Origin: Halobellus clavatus
GTDB taxonomy: Archaea; Halobacteriota; Halobacteria; Halobacteriales; Haloferacaceae
Assembly: GCF_900107195.1 (NCBI RefSeq)
Contig: NZ_FNPB01000015.1
Span: 1 to 62,868 of the forward strand
Reading direction: 5' to 3'
Length of the DNA stretch: 62,868 nucleotides
Position numbers and translations under genes: made by a program. The notes below the pieces were generated by a model, which was not told the DNA's origin, did not search any database, and saw nothing but the letters and a program-made list of their open reading frames with translations. How positions within the stretch are numbered: the first letter of the stretch is position 1; each line of letters opens with the position of its first letter. Positions 1 to 7,595 of the stretch are shown piece after piece.

Positions 1-253
1 CGTCAAGAGCAACGTGATTCGGGCTTCGACCCTCTGTGGGCTGTAGATCGGCTTTCTGCACCCAATCGTGGATCGCTTTCGGCGAGCGCTCGACACCCCA
101 CTCTTCGAGAACCGGGACGGTATTCCGGAGCGACAGCCCCGCTAACTGCAACTGAATACCGAGCTTCATCGCACGCTCGGGTGTCCGCTGACGCTCCACA
201 AAATCCAAATCAATCCAGTCTGTACATCCGGTGAGGCGGGCGATTTCTGGCAT
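1..253 (-). CDS. IS6-family transposase, N-terminal part (partial)
   Basis: Translating the minus strand from the ATG at 251-253 gives an 84-residue open stretch starting MPEIARLTGCTDWIDLDFVE and running off the window edge. It aligns along its length with the intact transposase at 4043-4678: the shared blocks are the FVER segment, MKLGIQLQLAGLSL and the helix-turn-helix-like HDWVQKADLQP. The visible part ends just as the first catalytic Asp region (VALD) begins, so integrity of the DDE triad cannot be judged. It lies inside an IS6-type element whose end is at about 306. Confidence 0.8.
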   Translation of the reverse strand, partial: MPEIARLTGCTDWIDLDFVERQRTPERAMKLGIQLQLAGLSLRNTVPVLEEWGVERSPKAIHDWVQKADLQPTEGRSPNHVALD

Positions 254-306
254 AGATCACCAAGAAATCACTCCGCCTCACTCTTCATCCTTAACTAAAC
301 ACGACT
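1..306 (-). mobile_element. IS6-type insertion sequence, right part only (cut by window edge)
   Basis: The terminal inverted repeat lies at about 290-306 and reads CTTAACTAAACAC, a diverged form of the CTTATCTGAACAC end of the intact copy at 3990-4686. The spacer between repeat and transposase start (GCCTCACTCTTCATCC) is also shared. The rest of the element lies left of the window. Its insertion seems to have removed the 5' part of a PHP-domain gene that resumes at 307. Confidence 0.75.
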
Positions 307-510
307 ATTTTCGCGAAAGAACACAACCTACCAGTGACCGGTGGGAGTGATGGTCACTTTCCAAAAGAAATTGGGCGTGCTATGACTATATCAGAGGAAC
401 CGATACCCAAGGCAATTAGAAATAATCATACTACTGCTGCTGGAAGAGATGGGTTTATATCCGGTCATATAGCTACAAAATTGTATGAATTATTTGGGTT
501 TAATAAATAA
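307..510 (+). pseudogene. C-terminal fragment of a PHP-domain metal-dependent phosphoesterase
   Basis: This frame is open from the IS end to TAA at 508-510 and encodes about 67 residues. It contains HNLPVTGGSDGHFPKEIGRA, the usual C-terminal active-site segment of PHP-domain phosphoesterases (GSD.H metal ligands), then the PHP-associated C-terminal part with AAGRDGFISGHIATKLYEL. No start codon or N-terminal half is present, because the insertion sequence at 1-306 replaces it. I read it as a gene truncated by IS insertion or by deletion between IS copies. Family assignment is by motif recognition only. Confidence 0.65.
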
Positions 511-564
511 TGCGTGATACTTCTGCAATAGAAAGGTCTAATAATTAGTTCAGATGGGATTAGT

Positions 565-735
565 CGTGTATTCCAATTTCAAATCAAAGAAATAGAAACT
601 AGAACACTACCAATCGAATCTTCCGAGAACTTAGACACCGTGCTTTTTCCTCACACTGTTTCAGCCACGTCGATCCTCAAACTGCCGAAAATGGGCTCCA
701 AGTGTTTGCTTCTTGCCTCTATACTCCAAACGATA
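565..735 (+). pseudogene. Decayed 3' remnant of an IS6-type transposase
   Basis: A plus-strand frame across 607-735 reads NRIFRELRHRAFSSHCFSHV then DPQTAENGLQVFA. This matches the C-terminal end of the intact transposase at 4043-4678 (RVFREVKRRT...CFSHVDPATADDW). Upstream of it, at about 565-606, weak similarity continues but a stop codon interrupts the frame. It is a relic with no function. In the rest of 511-907 I see only AT-rich sequence and the upstream region of the next gene; an open frame on the minus strand at 661-855 is a shadow of this relic. Confidence 0.6.
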
Positions 736-907
736 AACTACCATCTCACTTCCTATGTTAAATTGTGGTTCACGGACCAGTACGTGATCAGATGAGAATC
801 CATCTCGACAGATTTTACTATCCTGAGACTGTGTCCTGTCGCACGCATCGGACAATGACTATCTTAACACTAAATATCGGACCGCATTTCTATGGAGTAA
901 CAACAAA

Positions 908-2224
908 GTGACTAGAGTTGCTCTCGTTGTACTCGATACACTCAGAAAAGATTCATTTGACGAACATTTCGACTGGCTTCCGGGAGATCGATTCGAGAAT
1001 GCGTGGTCACCAACCCACTGGACTGCGCCTGCTCATGCCTCCTTATTTACCGGCCTATATCCTGGTGAACACGGAGTGAATTCTAAATCACTGACATTCA
1101 ATTACCCGGGCTCTACCTTGGTGGAACAGCTTTCTAATGACGGTGTCACAACCCGTGCATTTTCTACTAACGCCTATGCGTCACCATCGTTCCGTTTTGA
1201 TAGAGGATTCGATGAGTTCACCGGTGACTACCGAATGCGATGTCGAGCCGGTCACACCTTCGATTGGTATACTTTGATCAACGACCAAGAAAGGGGTTTT
1301 AGTCGATATCTCGCTGGAATTCGTGGTTGTATTCAGTCTGAAAACACGCTTGAGTCTGTAAAGTACGGACTGTTAATCAAAGCAAATGAAGAAGGGCTTT
1401 GGTCTCCAACCGATAGCGGAATCTCTGAGGCAATCCAATGGATACGATCGTCATCATTCAATGACGACGAATTCGTTTTCGCCAATCTAATGGAAGCGCA
1501 TTCGCCGTATCTTCGACTCCCCGATGAATATCTTCCACAGTTTGGATCTGACACTATTCCTGACCATCCTACTATCGAGCACACTTTCAAAGAGGTTAAT
1601 GAAAAGCATCTTCAAGAGGCATACGACTGTGCCGTAACGTACCTCTCTGACCGGTATCGGGTTCTATTTGATGAACTTATTGAGCAGTTCGATTATGTGA
1701 TAACTGTCTCTGACCACGGCGAACTCCTCGGTGAGTACGGATATTTCGGCCACAACTACGGATTATTCCCGGAACTGACTCAGGTTCCGGTCGTAATATC
1801 AACTGGAAACCATTCTGGAAGCCGCTCAACCGAACTAGTGAGTCTTATTGATATTTATGTGACGATTCTTGACCTCTTCGGTAAGATACCGAACGAATCT
1901 CAGGGCCGTTCACTCGTTGGGGACAACCGATCCGAACCGGACGCATACCTCACCCAGTCGTTCGGACTCCAGACACGGTTGCTTAATCGTGTGGATGAAA
2001 CATTCGATATTGCACGCTTTGACACGCCACTAAACGGCGTGATTACGACCGATGGATATGGGTATGAAACAGCGGATGAAGAGTGGATACAGACGAATAC
2101 AAACAAGAATCTCCGCAGAGAAATGCAATCCCTATTGTCGGGATTAGAGAATTCGCCGACACGCTCTGACTCCGTTATGGACGAAGGTACCAGACAGCAT
2201 CTGGAAGATCTGGGCTACATTTAA
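908..2224 (+). CDS. Sulfatase-like hydrolase/transferase, alkaline phosphatase superfamily
   Basis: The 438-residue protein begins at a GTG. The N-terminus has VALVVLDTLRKDSF, with the metal-binding Asp typical of the superfamily. Near residues 37-52 is SPTHWTAPAHASLFTG, where Thr occupies the Cys/Ser nucleophile position of classical sulfatases and His the Arg position. The second metal site is SDHGELLGEYG, followed by HNYGLFPELTQVPVVIS. No signal peptide or membrane segment is visible, so it is probably cytoplasmic. The Thr nucleophile points away from formylglycine-dependent sulfatases and towards phosphotransferase or phosphodiesterase-like members. It sits 40 bp before a glycosyltransferase gene on the same strand, so a role in glycan decoration is likely. 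The substrate is unknown. Confidence 0.8.
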   Translation: MTRVALVVLDTLRKDSFDEHFDWLPGDRFENAWSPTHWTAPAHASLFTGLYPGEHGVNSKSLTFNYPGSTLVEQLSNDGVTTRAFSTNAYASPSFRFDRGFDEFTGDYRMRCRAGHTFDWYTLINDQERGFSRYLAGIRGCIQSENTLESVKYGLLIKANEEGLWSPTDSGISEAIQWIRSSSFNDDEFVFANLMEAHSPYLRLPDEYLPQFGSDTIPDHPTIEHTFKEVNEKHLQEAYDCAVTYLSDRYRVLFDELIEQFDYVITVSDHGELLGEYGYFGHNYGLFPELTQVPVVISTGNHSGSRSTELVSLIDIYVTILDLFGKIPNESQGRSLVGDNRSEPDAYLTQSFGLQTRLLNRVDETFDIARFDTPLNGVITTDGYGYETADEEWIQTNTNKNLRREMQSLLSGLENSPTRSDSVMDEGTRQHLEDLGYI

Positions 2225-2264
2225 ATGGATAAAACACTGAATGGTTAAGCAAAGATAAACTAGT

Positions 2265-3986
2265 ATGGAAATATCAACCGCCGATCTTGTTATTTGTAGA
2301 ACAGATGATGATCTACCAGACAGCCGGAACAACTCGCTCGTTATTGAGCGGGAGATCCGGGAGTTCGACGTGAAAGATGCTAAAGACACTCACCGTCGAC
2401 TGGTCCAACTTGATATTGATCATCAATACGACATTCCCGTCTGTGAAATATACGGACACCACATTTGGCACGACGGCGGAAGTCTCCACGAACACTCCCC
2501 TTATTCGATGGAGTTACTAGTATTACTGTATCGTCGGATCGTGGATGAGATTGCCGAAGGGGATCGAGTCGTAGCCATCGGCGTTGGTGGACGATACCTC
2601 GATATGCTCTACGACCTAGCCGAAAACGAGGGTATTGAATTGACCGTCCGAGATGAACCAAAAGAATCAAAATCGGATCAGTCGGTTCGGCGAAACGCGT
2701 TTTTGTGGGTCCCTATCGTACTCCTCGACGTATTTTGTTCGTTATTTTTGAGTGTCTTGTTCCGGGCCGGCACAGCTTCCATCCTTGTCGTCTACCCGGT
2801 ATTTCGTCCCGAAACCTTCCGACCACTTGAATCCTACTTCGACATCGAATACGATGGGTCGTTCTATGTGCTAACGCTTTCATATCTGTTGAATTATCGA
2901 TCGATGTTTGCTGACGAGATTCCGACTGTCCCGATCCACTGCTTCGAATCAGGCCGTGGTTTTCTCTCTCAGTGTCGGTTCGCGGTCAAATTTGCCCAAG
3001 ATCTCTACCATCGCAAAACAGAGAGAAAAATGATTGATACGGTCGAAAATGAAACTGGAATCCGTCTCAATCGAACTGTTGGGTCATTATACCACCGCGC
3101 TGCCGCATTCAATTTTGCCTCCTGTCTTAGATATGAGACGGCACAACGTGCCTTCAGCAAGTCAGACTATGAGGCCTTGCTGCTCCCTTCCTCAGACGGT
3201 CTCAACAAAGCGATTGGCCTAGCGGCTCGAGAAGTGGGTGTCGAGATATTCCTTCTTCCTCATACGATTCTCCACCAGCCAGTAACGGCGGAGGTTACTT
3301 ACAAACACACGCGGTTCGTTGAGGGGTCAATTACGCGAGTGCCCCTCCAAGAGGCCAATAACATTGAATCCGCAGAGCTGGGGTTACCGAAACATCTTGC
3401 CATTCGAGATCGGGGACAGATGATGGATCCCAAATCTGAGACTGGTCAAATACTAATCGGCACACAGCCGTATGATGATGGACGCCGGCAGGAGTTCATC
3501 TCTGATGTTCTCCGTGCGGGTCTGGAGGCGACGGACTACGATCTTGTCATTAAGATCCATCCTGGAGAAGAGCGTATATTTTACCAATCTGCGATAGCAG
3601 ATCTCGAACTCACAGATGCAGACCGAGAGCGTATCTCGATTACTGATGGTGGTCTCTATCAGAGCATCGTCGACAGCGATCTTATGGTAACCATCAGCTC
3701 GAATGTCGGAATTGAGGCTGTCATCCTCGGAACCCCGACGATATGCTACAACAAATGGTCCCCTGATATCCGAACACCACTGTATGCAACTATCGGAACT
3801 GTACCATACATCGATAACCCTGAGAGCCTCTCGAAGACATTTGACCAAGACTCATTCTCACACCTTTATCAATCACAGGATGGTATGCTTTATGAACAGT
3901 TTATGGTACGGAACAACTCTCTTCAAACAATCACGGAAAAAATTGAAGACCGATTTCGAGCGTCTATTCAATCTGATGATAGATGA
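2265..3986 (+). CDS. GT-B glycosyltransferase with HP and SS motifs (capsule/polysialyltransferase-like)
   Basis: The product has 573 residues. The C-terminal half looks like the nucleotide-binding domain of a GT-B transferase: KIHPGEE at residues 430-436 and TISSNVGIEAVILGTP from 476. HP and SS motifs of this kind bind the cytidine monophosphate part of the donor in bacterial polysialyltransferases and Kdo transferases, and related His-Pro motifs occur in CDP-glycerol transferases. A hydrophobic stretch at about residues 145-175 may be a membrane or interface segment. The predicted substrate is therefore a cytidine-activated sugar, which fits the KdsB-like gene at 6730-7476. The stop codon (3984-3986) lies within the direct repeat next to the IS element at 3990. 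Exact family unproven. Confidence 0.7.
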   Translation: MEISTADLVICRTDDDLPDSRNNSLVIEREIREFDVKDAKDTHRRLVQLDIDHQYDIPVCEIYGHHIWHDGGSLHEHSPYSMELLVLLYRRIVDEIAEGDRVVAIGVGGRYLDMLYDLAENEGIELTVRDEPKESKSDQSVRRNAFLWVPIVLLDVFCSLFLSVLFRAGTASILVVYPVFRPETFRPLESYFDIEYDGSFYVLTLSYLLNYRSMFADEIPTVPIHCFESGRGFLSQCRFAVKFAQDLYHRKTERKMIDTVENETGIRLNRTVGSLYHRAAAFNFASCLRYETAQRAFSKSDYEALLLPSSDGLNKAIGLAAREVGVEIFLLPHTILHQPVTAEVTYKHTRFVEGSITRVPLQEANNIESAELGLPKHLAIRDRGQMMDPKSETGQILIGTQPYDDGRRQEFISDVLRAGLEATDYDLVIKIHPGEERIFYQSAIADLELTDADRERISITDGGLYQSIVDSDLMVTISSNVGIEAVILGTPTICYNKWSPDIRTPLYATIGTVPYIDNPESLSKTFDQDSFSHLYQSQDGMLYEQFMVRNNSLQTITEKIEDRFRASIQSDDR

Positions 3987-3989
3987 GTG

Positions 3990-4686
3990 GGCGGTGTTCA
4001 GATAAGGATGAAAAGTGAGGCGGTTCGTTTTCTGAGTGCTCTATGCCCGAAAACGACCGCCTCGACGGATGTTTAGACGAGATCGACTTAGAGTTTGTTG
4101 AACGCGAAGCGACACCGCGGCTGCTGATGAAGCTCAGTATTCAGCTGCATCTCGCGGAACTCCCGCTTTCGAATACTGTTTCGTTTCTTGAGGTATTTGG
4201 TGTCAGTCGCGCTCGGTCGACCGTCCACAACTGGGTTCACAAGGCCGATCTACAGCCCCAGACTGGCCGATCGCCGGATCACGTTGCGGTCGACGAAACC
4301 GTGATCCGCATCGACGGCGAGCAGTATTGGCTGTATGCCGCCGTCGATCCCGATTCAAACGAATTACTCCATACAAAGCTTGAAACGACAAGAACGAACG
4401 CTCTCGCAGAGATGTTTTTCGGTGAACTCCGCGAGAAACACAACGTCGACGACGCCGTATTTCTCGTCGATGACGCCACTCCGCTGAAAGAAGCCTGCCA
4501 CCGACACGGCCTCGATTTCAGATACGAACCTCGTGGAAATCGCAACAGCGTTGAACGTGTCTTTCGTGAGGTAAAACGTCGAACTGATTCGTTCTCAAAC
4601 TGTTTCAGTCACGTCGATCCAGCAACCGCCGACGATTGGCTCAAATCATTCGCGTTCGTATGGAACCAGCTTATCTGAACACTACC
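3990..4686 (+). mobile_element. Intact IS6-type insertion sequence with short direct repeat
   Basis: The left end GGCGGTGTTCAGATAAG (3990-4006) and the inverted right end (4670-4686, reads GGTAGTGTTCAGATAAG on the other strand) match at 15 of 17 positions. The element is about 697 bp with one transposase gene. The hexamer TGAGTG directly flanks both sides (3984-3989 and 4687-4692), consistent with target-site duplication, so this copy is probably recent. The expected IS6-family duplication is usually 8 bp; the two outermost positions differ here or the boundary is misplaced by two bases. Confidence 0.8.
4043..4678 (+). CDS. IS6-family transposase
   Basis: The 211-residue protein is full length for the compact haloarchaeal IS6-type transposases. 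It has an N-terminal helix-turn-helix-like part (STVHNWVHKADLQP, about residues 55-68) and a DDE catalytic core: VAVDETVIRIDG (first Asp), FLVDDATPL (second Asp) and RNSVERVFREVKRR (Glu). The C-terminus is WNQLI. No frameshift or stop interrupts it. It is the only complete copy of this family in the window; other copies are at 1-253 (partial), 565-735 (relic), 4818-5453 (frameshifted) and 5630-5730 (relic). Confidence 0.9.
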   Translation: MPENDRLDGCLDEIDLEFVEREATPRLLMKLSIQLHLAELPLSNTVSFLEVFGVSRARSTVHNWVHKADLQPQTGRSPDHVAVDETVIRIDGEQYWLYAAVDPDSNELLHTKLETTRTNALAEMFFGELREKHNVDDAVFLVDDATPLKEACHRHGLDFRYEPRGNRNSVERVFREVKRRTDSFSNCFSHVDPATADDWLKSFAFVWNQLI

Positions 4687-4809
4687 TGAGTGCAAGATAC
4701 GGTTTACATACCTTCGAGATATCAAACTACGTAGCGTTTCGGGAGAGGTGCCTGCCCGGGCGCATCATCGTCCAGATTGGCTGGTTAAAAAAGTTGGGCA
4801 CACACAACC

Positions 4810-5506
4810 GGCATTGTTCAGATTAGCTGATTGAAGCAGACGGCGAACGCTTGGAGCCACGTTTCTGCGGTTTCAGGATGGTGTGTCTGAAGTGGTCTGC
4901 GAAGGCTTCAGTTCGGCGTTTGAGTTCTTTGAAGACACGTTCGATGGCGTTCCGATTCCCGTGGGTGACGTGTTGGAATCGGAGCGAGTGGCGGTGGCAG
5001 GCCGCCTGCAGCCAGGGTGCACCATCGACCAGGAAGATCGCCTCGTCGACGAGATATTTCTCGTGGAGTTCCGCAAGGAAAATCTCGGTCAGCGCTTGGG
5101 TCCTGGTCGGGAATAGTCGCAGGTGTAGCAGGCGGTTCGTATCGAGGATCGACCGCTGCAAACAGCAAGTAGCGCTGGTCATTCACTCGAATTATAGTCT
5201 CGTCTACTGTGACGTAATTCGGATTCTGTCCCTCGGCAGGCTGTAGATCTGCCTTCTGAACCCAGTTGTGAAGGGTGGAACGACACCGATCGATACCCAG
5301 GCTTGCAAGGACAGAGACGGTATCCGACAGCGATAGTCCCGCCAAATGCAGTTGGATACCCAACTTCATCGCCGACTCGGGTGTCGCCTCTCGCTCCACA
5401 AAACCTAATTTTGGAAAGTCGCTACCTCCGATGAGGCGGTTGGGTTTTGGCATAGGCACCAACGAACTACGACCGCCTCACTTTTCGACCTTATCTGAAC
5501 AGTGCC
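4810..5506 (-). mobile_element. IS6-type insertion sequence carrying a broken transposase
   Basis: Inverted ends are GGCATTGTTCAGATTAG at 4810-4826 and, on the opposite strand, GGCACTGTTCAGATAAG at 5490-5506. The size (697 bp) matches the intact copy. Flanking octamers (ACACAACC and CCGTTTCT) do not match, so no target duplication is left, suggesting an older insertion or recombination between copies. Confidence 0.75.
4818..5453 (-). pseudogene. IS6-family transposase with two frameshifts
   Basis: From the ATG at 5451-5453 the frame reads MPKPNRLIGGSDFPKLGFVE and continues through VTVDETIIRVND and LLFAAVDP. Homology then continues in another frame from about 5130 (TNRLLHLRLFPTRTQALTEI) through IFLVDGAPW and NRNAIERVFKELKRRTEAF. 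A second shift near 4875 is needed to read the conserved end HPETAETWLQAFAVCFNQLI with stop at 4818-4820. All three catalytic acids survive but in different frames, so the gene is dead unless programmed frameshifting occurs, for which I see no slippery heptamer. Confidence 0.75.
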
Positions 5507-5629
5507 CCGTTTCTGCCACCACGGAGACGTATCTAAAATTTTTGTTCTATGAAATCCCTCTGATGTATGTCGTCAATTTAACCGTGCTGTAAAAACGGAA
5601 CACTGACCTATGGTGATTCAATACAGCCT

Positions 5630-5730
5630 TCTAAATCGGGCGAATGGAAATCAGAATTCCATTAAGCGGGTCTTTCGGGAATTCCTAGTTATTCCACAAT
5701 TTCAGCCATTCACTGACTGATCTAACGCTC
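5630..5730 (+). pseudogene. Short relic of an IS6-type transposase
   Basis: The plus-strand frame at about 5638-5727 reads RANGNQNSIKRVFREFLVIP, matching the GNRNSVERVFREV segment around the catalytic Glu of the intact transposase; here Glu has become Lys. Similarity fades on both sides and the frame ends in TGA. It fills part of the space between the broken element ending at 5506 and the FkbM gene; I see nothing else in 5507-5741. Confidence 0.5.
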
Positions 5731-5741
5731 TAAACTAACCG

Positions 5742-6494
5742 CTACTCTTGAACGGCGGCAAGGACATATATGTCGTTTTCAATGCACATCTCGGTATTGC
5801 CCTTATCAGCGATTTGTTTCGAAGTTATCGAATATGATAGGTTCTTCAGTAGGTCCTCGACCTTTGAACTGGGAGCTCCATTTATTCCGTGGGTCTCAAC
5901 TACGATTGCTCTCGGACGGATGAATAAGTTCTCTAATATTTCTATTTCTGAACCTTCACAGTCCAACTCCAATACATCACACTCGGGCAATTCTTCAGGG
6001 GAAATTTGAGATGCCTCTCCCGGTTTTCCACGGAGACTAATATGGGGTCCAACAATACTATGTATGACTTCTACTCTGTTTTGAACGTCATTTTTCTTGA
6101 TAGTGTCCTCGACGTGTTTTACTTCCTGAATCGAGCCTTCGTAGACAATTACTTCTCCGGTGGATCCAGTTTCTTGTGCGGCTTTGACTGCCGTTACACC
6201 CCACCCACCCCCTACAATGGCAATTCGATCTCCGGGTCTTACATGCTCTTCGAGTCCAGAAACTATTCCAGATTCGTAATTCGGTAGATCTTTATTTCTC
6301 CACGAGAGATAGGGATCAAAATACCGTGCTGCCTGTACCTTGATTCCATTATAATTTGCAGTCGTCCTCGGCAATTTGGGTGCGACATAGTGATTATGTA
6401 AGTGATGGGTAGATTGTTTAAAAAGCTCGACCACACCTTGTTCTTGAACGATACCGATAACCCTGTTATATAATTCATATAACCTATGATTCAT
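5742..6494 (-). CDS. FkbM-family SAM-dependent methyltransferase
   Basis: The start chosen is the ATG at 6492-6494 (MNHRLYELYNRV); a GTG eight codons upstream is possible. The 250-residue protein has a Rossmann-type SAM-binding segment RIAIVGGGWGVTAVKAA (glycine-rich motif I), an acidic end of the next strand (VIVYEGS), and the FkbM signature CDVLELDCEGSEIEILENL, where the Asp-Cys-Glu-Gly stretch normally reads DxEG. FkbM enzymes methylate sugar hydroxyls in glycans and antibiotics. Its position in the island suggests O-methylation of a sugar. It is read towards the IS-rich zone, opposite to the GT-B gene. Confidence 0.8.
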   Translation of the reverse strand: MNHRLYELYNRVIGIVQEQGVVELFKQSTHHLHNHYVAPKLPRTTANYNGIKVQAARYFDPYLSWRNKDLPNYESGIVSGLEEHVRPGDRIAIVGGGWGVTAVKAAQETGSTGEVIVYEGSIQEVKHVEDTIKKNDVQNRVEVIHSIVGPHISLRGKPGEASQISPEELPECDVLELDCEGSEIEILENLFIRPRAIVVETHGINGAPSSKVEDLLKNLSYSITSKQIADKGNTEMCIENDIYVLAAVQE

Positions 6495-6729
6495 ATGACC
6501 TATGATTGATCCGTGCACTTAATAATGCCCTTTCGGAAACCGCTTTGCTTATTGGTACTATCGCGTGTTATTGCTTTTGCACTTTTCGAAAGACGATGTA
6601 TCATTCTTGATAAGAACTAATATCTCGTCTCAGTATATCCACCTGCAGACTCTCTCCGAACCATACACAAATTATGACTTGTTTGTACATCGTCAACTGG
6701 ATTCGACTGAATTGTAGCCGATTGGTAAT

Positions 6730-7476
6730 TCAGTACTCACCGAATAACGCGTCTTCTTCCATCATTTCATTCACTCGCTCGTGATCAGACTCTGTATCGA
6801 CAGCGTGAACGTCTCGATCAGTCTCGACAATTTTGACATTGTATCCGTGTTCCAGCAATCGCAGCATATCGATCGACTCAGCAAGTACTAATTGTGTCTC
6901 TTCTAACTCGAGGTAATTAAACAAAAACTCCCGCCGGAACGGCATAATACATACCTGTTTGTATACGTCGAACTCACTGAATGCTACATCTCGGAGATTG
7001 GGGATCGGCTCTCGGGAGAAGTAAAGTGCGTTCCAGTCTCGATCAACGACGACCTTAACGTTATTTTGGTCACGGAAATCCGACTCATCATCGATGCTTT
7101 TAGCTAGATTCACGCAACCGATTTCGTCGTCGTTGAGTAGCGGTTCGATTGCATCGTCGATCATATCAGGATAAACCAATGGTTCGTCTCCTTGAACAAC
7201 TACGATAATGTCGCCATCAGTCGACTTTGCTGCCTCTGCGACTCGACTAACCGGTCTAGTATGGCTACCGGTCATAATCGCATTTCCACCGAATGACTCG
7301 ACTTCCTCTTTGATTTCCTTGTCGGGTGTTGCAACGTATGTGTTATCGACGCTGTTGCTGAGCGAAGTTCGCCGGAAGACGTGTTCCACCATCGTCATCC
7401 CCTGAATATCGCAAAGCGGCTTACCTGGGTATCTAGACGACCCCATCCGAGCCGGAATAATGGCATCGACAATCAT
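6730..7476 (-). CDS. KdsB-like cytidylyltransferase (CMP-ulosonic acid synthetase)
   Basis: The 248-residue protein matches the 3-deoxy-manno-octulosonate cytidylyltransferase family in length and motifs. It has the nucleotide-binding N-terminus IIPARMGSSRYPGKPL, the metal/substrate motif VVQGDEPLV, then NNVKVVVDRDWNALYFSREP and a late LRLLEHGYNVKIVETD segment typical of KdsB. Family members couple CTP to an 8- or 9-carbon 2-keto-3-deoxy acid, giving a CMP-sugar. No KdsA/NeuB synthase, KdsD or KdsC gene is in the window, so the ulosonic acid must come from elsewhere or be a different substrate. The divergent neighbour at 7596 encodes a sugar-acid dehydratase, which makes 2-keto-3-deoxy acids. 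Confidence 0.8.
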   Translation of the reverse strand: MIVDAIIPARMGSSRYPGKPLCDIQGMTMVEHVFRRTSLSNSVDNTYVATPDKEIKEEVESFGGNAIMTGSHTRPVSRVAEAAKSTDGDIIVVVQGDEPLVYPDMIDDAIEPLLNDDEIGCVNLAKSIDDESDFRDQNNVKVVVDRDWNALYFSREPIPNLRDVAFSEFDVYKQVCIMPFRREFLFNYLELEETQLVLAESIDMLRLLEHGYNVKIVETDRDVHAVDTESDHERVNEMMEEDALFGEY

Positions 7477-7582
7477 ACGTGTGAGATAATCATAGGGCGT
7501 GTTATAGATTATGAATCATAAGCAGAAACCATCACGCACGATAAAATTTACTATGATATTAGTTAATACATATAAATTTGCA

Positions 7583-7590
7583 AAGGAGGT
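7583..7590 (+). promoter_or_regulatory. Strong Shine-Dalgarno sequence
   Basis: AAGGAGGT is a full-length match to the anti-SD of archaeal 16S rRNA and lies 5 nt before the ATG at 7596. It decides the start of the dehydratase gene against an upstream in-frame TTG at 7578. Many haloarchaeal genes are leaderless, so such a strong site is notable. Confidence 0.75.
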
Positions 7591-7595
7591 TATAT

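Noticed and set aside
661-855. Minus-strand ORF of 64 codons
   Set aside because: It overlaps the IS6-type relic whose conserved plus-strand reading explains the sequence; no homology or promoter.
4818-5453. Programmed frameshifting of the IS6-type transposase
   Set aside because: The intact copy needs no frameshift, and no slippery heptamer is visible at the break points.
6730-7476. KdsB-like gene as evidence of lipopolysaccharide synthesis
   Set aside because: Haloarchaea have no LPS and no other Kdo genes are in the window; a different ulosonic acid is more likely.
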